Both the position numbers and the translations under genes were made by a program. DNA of 34,271 nt, taken from NCBI GenBank assembly GCA_947644575.1, contig CANRZX010000003.1:1-34271 (forward strand), read 5' to 3'. The stretch is from an uncultured Clostridia bacterium (lineage in GTDB: Bacteria; Bacillota; Clostridia; Oscillospirales; Ruminococcaceae). The notes beneath the pieces were generated by a model that was not told the origin of the DNA, made no database searches, and was given only the letters and a program-made list of their open reading frames with translations. Below are positions 5,845 through 12,721 of this stretch, in pieces (position 1 is the first letter of the stretch; every line of letters begins with the position of its first letter).

Positions 5845-7185
5845 TCACGAATCCTTTTGATGCGCCGCGCGCCACGCCTCGATCTGGGCCAGGCGGTCGG
5901 CGAAGCGCGCCTCACTGCCCTGGCGGGTCGGCACATAATATTTTTTCCCGGCCAGCGAATCCGGCAGGCACTGCATATTCGTCAGCTTGTCCTCGGTATC
6001 GTGGGCATACTGGTAGCCCTCGCCGTAGCGCAGCTCCTTCATCAGCTTTGTGGGCGCGTTGCGGATGACGAGCGGCACCGGCTCGTCGAGCATCGTCAGC
6101 GCGTCGGCCTTCGCGGCGGCGTAGGCGACGTCGCACGCATTCGATTTCGGCGCGACGGACAGATAAATCACGGCGTGCGTCAGGTGGACGCTGCACTCCG
6201 GCATGCCGAGGAAATGGCACGCCTGATAGGCCGCGATGCTGATCTCCAGCGCGCGGCTGTCGGCGAGGCCCACGTCCTCGCTGGCGAAGCGCACGACGCG
6301 CCGCGCAACATACAGCGGATCCTCGCCCGCCTCCAGCATGCGCGCCAGCCAGTAGACTGCGGCGTCCGGATCGCTGTTGCGCATGGATTTGTGCAGCGCG
6401 GAGATCAGGTTGTAGTGCTCTTCGCCGTGCTTATCGTAGAGCAGCGATTTTTTGGAGGTGCACTGCTCGAGCGTCTCGCGCGTGACGACGGTGCTGCCGT
6501 CCGGCTGAAGCTCGCCGTTCAGCACCACCATCTCCAGCGTGTTCAGCGCCGTGCGCGCGTCGCCGTTCGCGAACGAGGCGATCCGCTCGGGCATGTCGTC
6601 CTCCATCACGACCACGCGGTCGCCGAAGCCGCGCGGGTCGGCCAGCGCGCGGCGCAACACCCCGGTTAGCTCCTCGGTGGAAAGCGTGTGCAGTACAAAT
6701 ACTTTACAACGCGAGAGAAGCGCCGCATTGACCTCAAACGACGGGTTTTCCGTCGTCGCGCCGATCAGGATGATGCTGCCCTTTTCGACAAACGGCAGAA
6801 ACGCGTCCTGCTGCGCCTTGTTGAAGCGGTGGATCTCGTCCACAAATAAAATGGTCTGCTCGCCGAAGCGGCGGTTGGCCTCGGCGGTCTGCATGACCTC
6901 TTTGATTTCCTTGATGCCGCTGGTGACGGCGCTGAAATCGATGAAGTTCGCCTTTGTCTTATGGGCGATGATGCGCGCCAGCGTCGTCTTGCCCACGCCC
7001 GGCGGGCCCCAGAAGATCATCGAGGGCACGCGGTCGCCGTCGATCAGCTGCCGCAGCACCTTGCCCGGGCCGAGCAGGTGCCGCTGCCCGGCGAATTCGT
7101 CCAGCGTCTGCGGGCGCAGGCGACTGGCCAGCGGACGGCCCGCCTCCCGGTCGCCGCCCGCGCTGAAAAAATTCTGCTGTTCCAT
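5845..7185 (-). CDS. rarA: Replication-associated recombination protein A (AAA+ ATPase, MgsA/RarA)
   Basis: 446 aa, full length for RarA. The AAA+ core has Walker A GPPGVGKT (residues 60-67), Walker B LFVDEIHRFNKAQQDAFLP and sensor region GATTENPSFEVNAALLSRC; the C-terminal half is the helical tetramerisation domain (AVYWLARMLEAGEDPLYVARRVVRFASEDVGLAD). RarA resembles the clamp loader and RuvB and acts at stalled forks, on SSB-coated DNA. ATG 7185 is preceded by GGGAAAGGAGCCCCT. It is the last of a run of minus-strand genes that also holds recG, another fork-remodelling enzyme. Its 3' end faces the repeat-filled spacer 5252-5844. Confidence 0.97.
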   Translation of the reverse strand: MEQQNFFSAGGDREAGRPLASRLRPQTLDEFAGQRHLLGPGKVLRQLIDGDRVPSMIFWGPPGVGKTTLARIIAHKTKANFIDFSAVTSGIKEIKEVMQTAEANRRFGEQTILFVDEIHRFNKAQQDAFLPFVEKGSIILIGATTENPSFEVNAALLSRCKVFVLHTLSTEELTGVLRRALADPRGFGDRVVVMEDDMPERIASFANGDARTALNTLEMVVLNGELQPDGSTVVTRETLEQCTSKKSLLYDKHGEEHYNLISALHKSMRNSDPDAAVYWLARMLEAGEDPLYVARRVVRFASEDVGLADSRALEISIAAYQACHFLGMPECSVHLTHAVIYLSVAPKSNACDVAYAAAKADALTMLDEPVPLVIRNAPTKLMKELRYGEGYQYAHDTEDKLTNMQCLPDSLAGKKYYVPTRQGSEARFADRLAQIEAWRAAHQKDS

Positions 7186-7273
7186 AGGGGCTCCTTTCCC
7201 GCTTTATTTGAAAATATACCCTAATTCGCCTCCCCCTCGAAGGGAAGGTCTTATTATGTAAAGTGCTTTCATT

Positions 7274-7999
7274 TTACAGGATTCCTGCGAAGAGCGGCGC
7301 GATAAAATGCCACATCACCGGCACAAGCAGCGCGGGTAGCAGGTTCGCCGTTTTGATTTTCGCCGCGCCGAGGAAGTTGACGCCGATGCACAGCATCAGG
7401 CAATAGCCTACGGCGCAGATCTGATCGAGCAGCGCCCCGGTCAAAAGCGGCTCGATCGCGCCCGCCAGCAGCGTGATCGCACCCTGATACAGCAGCACCG
7501 GCACCGCCGCGAAAATCACGCCCGGCCCCATCGTCGCGGCCAGCACCACCGAGGAGATGCCGTCGAGCAGGCTTTTGACGTACAGCACCGACGCGTCGCC
7601 GCGCAGGCCGTCGTTCAGCGCGCCGATGATGGCCATCGCGCCGACGCAGTAGATCAGCGTCCCGTTCACAAAGCTCTGCGCGAAGCCGGTCAGATGCAGC
7701 TTTTCCTCCACAAGGCCCGACAGGCCGTTGAGCCGGTCGTCGATGCGCAGCGCCTCGCCCGCGATCACGCCGAGCACCAGGCTGACGATCAGCAGCAGCT
7801 CGCCCGAGGAGGACAGCCCTCCGTCCGCGCCGACGGTGAACATGGAGGAGATCACGCCGTTCAGCCCCAACACAATCACCGCGATGCCCATCGCCTTGTT
7901 GATGGAATCCGAATCGAGCCTTGCCACGCTCTTTTTCAGCAGCAGCCCGACGCTGCCGCCCGCGGCCACCGCCGCGGCGTTAATCAGGGTTCCCGTCAT
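7274..7999 (-). CDS. DUF554 integral membrane protein
   Basis: 241-aa protein of the DUF554 (YdfK/YqgA-like) family, almost wholly hydrophobic with about seven transmembrane helices. Typical family features are the start MTGTLINAAAVAAGGSVGLLLKK, a first half ending near GEALRIDDRLNGL, and a second half with FVNGTLIYCVGAMAIIGALNDGL and SLLDGISSVVLAATMG. It is possibly a transporter, but no substrate is established. ATG 7999 with AGAGGGAAC upstream is preferred to the longer frame reaching 8053. It lies between recG and rarA on the same strand, separated from recG by a terminator-like hairpin, so the link to repair is probably accidental. Confidence 0.92.
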   Translation of the reverse strand: MTGTLINAAAVAAGGSVGLLLKKSVARLDSDSINKAMGIAVIVLGLNGVISSMFTVGADGGLSSSGELLLIVSLVLGVIAGEALRIDDRLNGLSGLVEEKLHLTGFAQSFVNGTLIYCVGAMAIIGALNDGLRGDASVLYVKSLLDGISSVVLAATMGPGVIFAAVPVLLYQGAITLLAGAIEPLLTGALLDQICAVGYCLMLCIGVNFLGAAKIKTANLLPALLVPVMWHFIAPLFAGIL

Positions 8000-8059
8000 A
8001 CGTTCCCTCTTTCCCCATTTTGCCGGACGCCGCAGCCGCGCCCGGCTTTTCAATAGAAC

Positions 8060-8093
8060 AAAATAAAGGCGGCAGGCCGACGCAGGCCGCGCC
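8060..8093 (-). terminator. Probable intrinsic terminator of recG
   Basis: On the minus strand a GC-rich stem (8085-8093 with 8068-8078, small bulge) is followed by TTTATTTT (8060-8067). It lies about 28 bp past the recG stop. Confidence 0.6.
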
Positions 8094-8120
8094 CCAAAAG
8101 GCCGGGCGTCTCTGCCGAAC

Positions 8121-10142
8121 TTAATTCAGCGCCGTCTCTCCGTCGAACAGCCCCTCCGCCAGCTCGCGCAGGCCCGCGTGCTCCGGCGCGCGCAGCGCCG
8201 GGTCGTCCCGAATCAGCGCCAGCGCCTCCTGCTGCGCGGCGTACAGCACGCGGCTGTCGGCCGCGAGGTCGGCGATGCGCAGCGTAGGCAGGCCGTGCTG
8301 CCGGCTGCCGAAGAAATCGCCCGGGCCGCGCGTCTCAAGGTCGAATTTCGCGATCGCGAAGCCGTCGTTCGTATGGCATAAAAACGAAAGCCGCTTTTTC
8401 ACCGCGTCGGTCACATGGTCGCTGACGAGCACGCAGTACGCCTCGCCGCCGCCGCGCCCGACGCGCCCGCGCAGCTGGTGCAGCGCCGAGAGCCCGTAGC
8501 GCTCGGCGTTTTCGATGACGATGCAGCTCGCGTTCGGCACGTCGACGCCTACCTCGATCACCGTCGTGGAGACCAGCGCGTCGAGCCGCCCGGCCTTGAA
8601 ATCGTCCATCACGGCGGCCTTTTCAGCGGCCTTTAGTCGGCCGTGCATCAGCCCGACCCGGCAGCCCGCCAGCAGGGGCTGCGCCACGTCGCTGTAATAG
8701 GTGGTGACGGCCAACATATCGCTCTCGCCCTCGTCGATCACCGGGCACACGAGATACGCCTGCCGCCCCGCGGCAATCTGGCGGCGCAGAAAGCCGTACA
8801 GATCGGCGCGCTTTTTGCCGGTGACGGCGTAGGTCTTGACGGGCGTGCGTCCGGGCGGCAGCTCGTCCAATACGGAGATGTCTAAATCGCCGAACATCAG
8901 AAGCCCTAACGTGCGGGGGATGGGCGTCGCGCTCATGACTAAGAGGTGCGGATGGTCGGCCTTGGCCGCGAGCTGCCCGCGCTGGCGCACGCCGAAGCGG
9001 TGCTGCTCGTCCGTGACGGCAAAGCCCAGCCGCGCGAAGCGCACGCCCTCGCCCAACACCGCGTGCGTGCCGATCACAAGCTGCGCCTCGCCCGATTCGA
9101 CGGCGCGCAGCAGCTCCTTTTTCGCCCTGCCCTTGACGCTGCCCGTCAGCAGCGCCGTGCGCACGCCCAGCGGCGCGAGCAGCCGCTCCAGCGTTTCGGC
9201 GTGCTGCGCGGCCAGGATTTCCGTCGGCGCCATCAGAACGCTCTGATACCCGTTTTGCGCGGCGGCATAGACGCCCGCGGCGGCCACCAGCGTTTTGCCG
9301 CTGCCCACGTCGCCCTGCAAAAGGCGGTTCATCGGCGTCTTTTTCGTGAGATCCCCGAGCAGCTCCCCGGCGGCGCGCCGCTGCGCGTTCGTGGGCGCGA
9401 AGGGCAGCGCCGCCCAAAACGGCTCGAGCGAAACGGGCCGCATCGGCGCGCCTGTGCGCGCCGCCTCGCGCCCGCGCAGCAGCAAAAGGCCAAGCTGAAG
9501 CGCCAGCAGCTCCTCGAAAATCAGCCGTCGCCGCGCGGCGTGGATGTCGCCGGCGTCCTGCGGGAAATGGATTTTTTGCAGCGCCTCGGCCTTGCCGCAC
9601 AGACGGTATTTTTGCAGCAGCGCCTCGGGCAGCGGCTCGTCGATCACGGGCGCGGCGGCCAACGCCGTGCGCATACACTTGGCGAGATACGCGCTGCTGA
9701 CGCCCTCCGTCAGCGGGTAAACGGGAACCAGTGGCGTCGCGGCGGCCGCCGCCTCGGTCAGCATTTCAGGGTTTACCATCTCGCGCGCGGCCAGCACGCC
9801 GCCCACCTTGCCAAAAAACAGGTAGGTCCGCCCGATTTCCAGCTTTTTGGGCGCATACGGATTGTTGAAATAGGTGAGTGTTAAACTCGCGGTATCATCC
9901 CCAGCGGCCACGCGGAGCATCTGCCGCCCGCCGGGCAGGCGCGCCATACCGCCCTTTTCGTATACTTCGGCGCGCACGACGCACTTGACGTCGAACGGCG
10001 CGGCGGCGACGGCGTAAGGCTTCGAATAATCGTTGTAATCCCGCGGATAAAAGCCGAGCAGCTCCTCGACCGTGCGGATGCCGAGCCGCGCGAGCTGCGC
10101 GGCTCGCTTCTCGCCCACGCCCTTCAAATAGCGGACGTCCAT
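8121..10142 (-). CDS. recG: ATP-dependent DNA helicase RecG
   Basis: 673 aa, normal for RecG. The N-terminal wedge/OB domain (about 1-220) starts with a helix-hairpin-helix-like segment (YLKGVGEKRAAQLARLGI) and binds branched DNA. The superfamily-2 motor follows: Walker A GDVGSGKT (277-284), DEQH box in TDEQHRFGVRQ, motif III in VMSATPIPRTL, and motif VI region QLRGRVGRG, with the RecG-specific TRG-type C-terminal segment ETRGPGDFFGSRQHG. It drives reversal of stalled forks and branch migration of Holliday junctions. ATG 10142 has AAAGGAGG 8-15 nt upstream. No promoter was convincing in the 300-bp spacer upstream. Confidence 0.97.
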   Translation of the reverse strand: MDVRYLKGVGEKRAAQLARLGIRTVEELLGFYPRDYNDYSKPYAVAAAPFDVKCVVRAEVYEKGGMARLPGGRQMLRVAAGDDTASLTLTYFNNPYAPKKLEIGRTYLFFGKVGGVLAAREMVNPEMLTEAAAAATPLVPVYPLTEGVSSAYLAKCMRTALAAAPVIDEPLPEALLQKYRLCGKAEALQKIHFPQDAGDIHAARRRLIFEELLALQLGLLLLRGREAARTGAPMRPVSLEPFWAALPFAPTNAQRRAAGELLGDLTKKTPMNRLLQGDVGSGKTLVAAAGVYAAAQNGYQSVLMAPTEILAAQHAETLERLLAPLGVRTALLTGSVKGRAKKELLRAVESGEAQLVIGTHAVLGEGVRFARLGFAVTDEQHRFGVRQRGQLAAKADHPHLLVMSATPIPRTLGLLMFGDLDISVLDELPPGRTPVKTYAVTGKKRADLYGFLRRQIAAGRQAYLVCPVIDEGESDMLAVTTYYSDVAQPLLAGCRVGLMHGRLKAAEKAAVMDDFKAGRLDALVSTTVIEVGVDVPNASCIVIENAERYGLSALHQLRGRVGRGGGEAYCVLVSDHVTDAVKKRLSFLCHTNDGFAIAKFDLETRGPGDFFGSRQHGLPTLRIADLAADSRVLYAAQQEALALIRDDPALRAPEHAGLRELAEGLFDGETALN

Positions 10143-10445
10143 CCCGCGCCCTCCTTTCCCCGCCGGATAAAATCAGAGCCTGTTCAAACTCTCTGGCGCA
10201 CCGTTTGAACGAGCCCTTTGGCGCCTCTCTTCGTCAAGTTTTCTTGAAATACACAACAGAAAAACAAGCCCACGCCCCGCGTGGGAATGTCCGGACGCGT
10301 GCTTTTCACGAGACTTTCAAAAAAGCAATGTAAAACGGACACCCCTCCCGCGTCCACACGGCCATGCGAAAGCCCGACGGAAATTTCTGAACACACTTTT
10401 CAGACTGTCTAAAAGCAAAGCGGACGCACAGGACGAAACAGGTTC
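10143..10445. other. 303-bp spacer without a recognisable gene
   Basis: Lies between recG and the HTH gene. A 70-codon minus-strand frame (10184-10396) has no recognisable similarity, no ribosome site and Cys/Phe-rich composition unlike its neighbours. I see no strong palindrome, terminator or promoter. It may be the upstream control region of recG. Confidence 0.5.
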
Positions 10446-10937
10446 TTAGGGCCGGAACGCACGCTTCTCAACATACGCCATCATCCGGTTCCGCTCGCCG
10501 CACAGCAGCAGCGCCGCGAGCAGAAACGCGCCGCCCGCGGGCATCGGCAGATGGTGCGCGGCGCTGTAAACCAGTACGAGCGCGGAAAACAGCGCGAGTG
10601 CGACGCGCGACGCGAAATGCTCCCGCCGCCATTTCCGTTTCCAATAGGCGACGCGCTCGTCAAGCGCGAATTGCCCGGGCTCCCGCGCGGCGTCCGCTTC
10701 AGCCCGCTCCCGCGCGGGTTCTTGGACGGCGCGCTCCCCACGGATCAACTCGTCCACACTGACCTCAAAGCGCACGCCAATGGCCTCAAGCTGGTCAAGG
10801 TCGGGCAGATAATTGCCGTTTTCCCAGCGGGAAACCGTTTTGTTTGTGACGCCGAGTTCCCCGCCCAGCGCCTCCTGCGTCAAGCCCGCCTCCCTGCGCA
10901 GCCCCGCGAGGAATTTTCCCATTTTGACCGGATCCAT
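10446..10937 (-). CDS. XRE-family HTH protein with C-terminal membrane anchor
   Basis: 163 aa. Residues 1-60 form a Cro/C1-type helix-turn-helix (MGKFLAGLRREAGLTQEALGGELGVTNKTVSRWENGNYLP, quoted here in two parts: recognition helix around TNKTVSRWENG). A charged linker follows, then two hydrophobic segments near 112-128 and 130-147 (VALALFSALVLVYSA and AGGAFLLAALLLC), and a basic tail. A DNA-binding domain tied to the membrane suggests sensing of membrane state or a link to a cognate membrane protein. No partner gene is adjacent. ATG 10937 is preceded by GGGAGGCGG. The target is unknown; phage-type repressor is less likely because no phage genes are near. Confidence 0.85.
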   Translation of the reverse strand: MDPVKMGKFLAGLRREAGLTQEALGGELGVTNKTVSRWENGNYLPDLDQLEAIGVRFEVSVDELIRGERAVQEPARERAEADAAREPGQFALDERVAYWKRKWRREHFASRVALALFSALVLVYSAAHHLPMPAGGAFLLAALLLCGERNRMMAYVEKRAFRP

Positions 10938-11142
10938 CCGACCGCCTCCCACAATCCAATTTCCCAATATCGCAGGGAAAGCGCATCGGAACCGTCCGCC
11001 CCGGCCGTTTTACCCCTTCTCCCTGCAACTCGGCAAATACAGGATAGCAGATTTTCGGCGGGAATTCCACCCCACAAAGCGCGAACCGGGCAGACGCGCG
11101 AAAAGCCGAACGGCCCGGCCCGTACGGGCGGCTCTACCAGAA

Positions 11143-11203
11143 AGCAAAACGGCGGTGCCTGTCCTCTTCCGCCGCCTTTTCAGCCGCCGGACAGGCACGC
11201 GCC
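11143..11203 (-). terminator. Probable intrinsic terminator of the acetyltransferase gene
   Basis: GTGCCTGTCC (11155-11164) and GGACAGGCAC (11189-11198) form a perfect 10-bp stem, extended by GGCG/CGCC. On the minus strand it is followed by GTTTTGCTTTC. It begins within a few bases of the stop codon. Confidence 0.65.
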
Positions 11204-11206
11204 GTC

Positions 11207-11659
11207 CTATCCGGAAATCCTTCCGCCAAGCGGCATTTGCATCAGGATATGCGGACAGCCCGCGTCCAAAAACGGCTCGCCAACGGGCTCGAAGCCGACG
11301 GCGGCGTAAAAGCCCCGCTTGTCGAGCTGCGCGCCCAGCTCCAGCGTATGGCCGCCCAGCGCGAGCGCCTTTTCGGCGACGGCGCGCATCAGCAGACGTC
11401 CCACGCCCCGCCCGCGCAGCTCCCGGCATACGGCGACGCGCCCCGCGTGCCAAACGCCCCGCCCGGCGGAAAAAAGACGCGCCGTACAGCACGCCGCACC
11501 TGTTTCATCTATTCCTAATACATGTAGCGCGTCCTGGTCCCGCTCGTCTCGGTCGTCCTCCTCCGTGAAGCCCTGCTCGTTCACAAATACGGCGCGGCGC
11601 AGCGCGTAGGCCTCGCGCATCCGCGCGCCGTCGCCGAACGAAAACCAAATCCATTGCAT
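11207..11659 (-). CDS. GNAT-family N-acetyltransferase (ElaA/YjcF-like)
   Basis: 150 aa, single GNAT domain. The N-terminal part REAYALRRAVFVNEQGF, the acetyl-CoA pyrophosphate loop RELRGRGVGRLLM and the C-terminal block FYAAVGFEPVGEPFLDAGCPH match the ElaA/YjcF branch, whose members lack a settled substrate. The start ATG 11659 follows GGGGTGGAG; an in-frame start at 11716 lies within the adjoining repeat region. Upstream is a long array of palindromic repeats (11696-12137) that may hold or have replaced its promoter. Confidence 0.9.
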   Translation of the reverse strand: MQWIWFSFGDGARMREAYALRRAVFVNEQGFTEEDDRDERDQDALHVLGIDETGAACCTARLFSAGRGVWHAGRVAVCRELRGRGVGRLLMRAVAEKALALGGHTLELGAQLDKRGFYAAVGFEPVGEPFLDAGCPHILMQMPLGGRISG

Positions 11660-11695
11660 AAAAGTCTCCACCCCTTTGAGTGCCTGCAAAAGCAA

Positions 11696-11820
11696 TCTCT
11701 GAGGGATACCAAACACATGTCAGAACGGACCTCACTTTGTTCAAAACGGGCAATGCTTATAATGCCAGTAGGCCGCAGCCGTTCACAGTTCGCCACTCCG
11801 TCACGGGCTGCGCAGCGCAG
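11696..11820 (+). repeat. GTAG-footed hairpin repeat (family 3), copy with long conserved left arm
   Basis: About 125 bp. A left part (CTGAGGGATACCAAAC, ...CAGAACGGAC, ...TTCAAAACGGGC, 11698-11751) is shared with inverted copies at 17874-17990 and 28950-29016. It leads to GTAG (11768-11771) and then a hairpin closed by CGCAGCC (11774-11780) and GGCTGCG (11806-11812). The second internal helix is imperfect here. TATAAT at 11757-11762 lies in the shared part. Confidence 0.7.
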
Positions 11821-11856
11821 CCGCTTATTGGTTTCCCTCAGTACCCTTTTTCCGAC

Positions 11857-11889
11857 GGCCTAAGAGCCGCCGCTGCGCGGCAGTTGGCC
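11857..11889 (+). repeat. AAGAG-hairpin-TT repeat, copy 2
   Basis: Same layout as 5415-5447 (GGCC, TAAGAG, stem, loop TGC, TT, GGCC), with one mismatch in the stem. A related AAGAGCCTCGCTCCGCTCGG segment follows at 11913-11932 and recurs at 17595-17615. Confidence 0.65.
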
Positions 11890-11981
11890 TCTGGACGCGC
11901 CATTTCCGCGCCAAGAGCCTCGCTCCGCTCGGCCCCGGCTCCGAAACGCGTCTGCAGACGCAGTGCGAACGTAGTCCGGTG

Positions 11982-12092
11982 AAAAAACGGGCAATTTTGC
12001 GCATTGCGTCGGCAGATGCATCCAGCGAGCAACCGATGCGAAGCATCGGCACTTAGCGAGTCGGACTGCGCACACAAAATTGCCTGTTTTTT
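11982..12092. repeat. 111-bp stem-loop closed by an 18-bp stem
   Basis: The 18-nt arms at 11982-11999 and 12075-12092 (AAAAAACGGGCAATTTTG on the left) pair with a single G-T. CGCA/TGCG extend the stem after a bulge. Inside is the hairpin CCGATGC-GAA-GCATCGG (12033-12049), which is an inverted copy of the AAGAG-type repeat (12024-12060 matches 17533-17569 on the other strand). Confidence 0.7.
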
Positions 12093-12102
12093 CTGTAGAG
12101 GT

Positions 12103-12137
12103 GTTTGCATGCCCAACTCATATCCGTGCATGCAAAC
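12103..12137. repeat. GTTTGCATGC hairpin
   Basis: Perfect 10-bp arms GTTTGCATGC (12103-12112) and GCATGCAAAC (12128-12137). The other strand matches 28896-28943, where the loop carries an extra GCAGTAGGCCGCAGCC. This copy seems to be the uninterrupted form. Confidence 0.65.
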
Positions 12138-12240
12138 ATAATTTGCCCCTCTTTTTCAACAGGCTGAAACGCCTGCAAAGGCAGACGCTTTCATCCTTTT
12201 TACCCGCCGCGCCCTGACGGAAAAGCCTTTGCCGTATAGC

Positions 12241-12507
12241 TCAAAACAGCAGCAGCACGCGCAGCAAAAGCAGTAGAATGACGCCCGGCGCGCCCAGCAC
12301 CACGGCCACGAACGCCGTGGCGTAATTCAGCGCGATGGATACACCCGTATAGCCCGCCATCAGGTTGACCGCGCCCAGCGACGCTGCGCCGCACACCGCG
12401 CTGCCCAGCGCGCGGCGCATCGGGTGCTTCGCCTTGGCCGCCGCCCACACCACACCGGCGGCGCTCAGCAACGCCGCGAACAACGCGATTGTCTGCACGA
12501 AAATCAT
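12241..12507 (-). CDS. bofA: BofA-family pro-sigma-K processing inhibitor
   Basis: 88-aa membrane protein, the usual BofA size. Two to three hydrophobic helices cover it, and the family's diagnostic C-terminal block is clear: NLMAGYTGVSIALNYATAF followed by a short loop (GAPGV) and a Leu-rich last helix. In Bacillus subtilis BofA sits in the outer forespore membrane and, with SpoIVFA, holds the SpoIVFB protease inactive, delaying sigma-K activation. Its presence indicates a sporulating lineage. ATG 12507 follows GGCGAGGTGAGC. It sits downstream of rnr on the same strand, separated by an inserted repeat (12591-12721) and a GCTCCTTCC-TCA-GGAAGGAGC hairpin (12568-12588), so it is probably transcribed on its own. 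Confidence 0.9.
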   Translation of the reverse strand: MIFVQTIALFAALLSAAGVVWAAAKAKHPMRRALGSAVCGAASLGAVNLMAGYTGVSIALNYATAFVAVVLGAPGVILLLLLRVLLLF

Positions 12508-12567
12508 GGTAGCTCACCTCGCCACAGCATATGCGGACAAGGCTCGTGTTAGAATGCGCGCGAACGC

Positions 12568-12588
12568 GCTCCTTCCTCAGGAAGGAGC
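12568..12588. repeat. Perfect 9-bp hairpin upstream of bofA
   Basis: GCTCCTTCC, loop TCA, GGAAGGAGC. No T-run on either strand. It touches the left end of the inserted element at 12591. Confidence 0.5.
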
Positions 12589-12590
12589 AT

Positions 12591-12721
12591 TGGGAAAGCA
12601 TTAATTCAATCGGCAGGTCATCGGCCGCGTTTGAAACGCACGGCCGACATTTCCCCGCGGGAGGATACGGGGTCAAAGATGCCGCCAAGATGTGCCTGAC
12701 GATTGATTCAGTGGTCCCTCA
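12591..12721. mobile_element. MITE-like inverted-repeat element, family 1, copy 3 (131 bp)
   Basis: Ends TGGGAAAGCATTAATTCAAT and, on the other strand, TGAGGGACCACTGAATCAAT match the family consensus. The interior (GGCAGGTCATCGGCCGC ... ACATTTCCCCGCGGG ... CAAAGATGCCGCC) is closely similar to the copy at 20077-20195 in inverted orientation. The terminal TGA of the right end (read on the minus strand, 12721-12719) is the stop codon of rnr. Confidence 0.75.

Noticed and set aside
5449..6669. 406-codon plus-strand open frame over the repeat and the rarA 3' half
   Set aside because: It runs antisense to a clear rarA, starts inside hairpin repeats, has Arg/Ala/Gln-rich shadow composition and no ribosome site.
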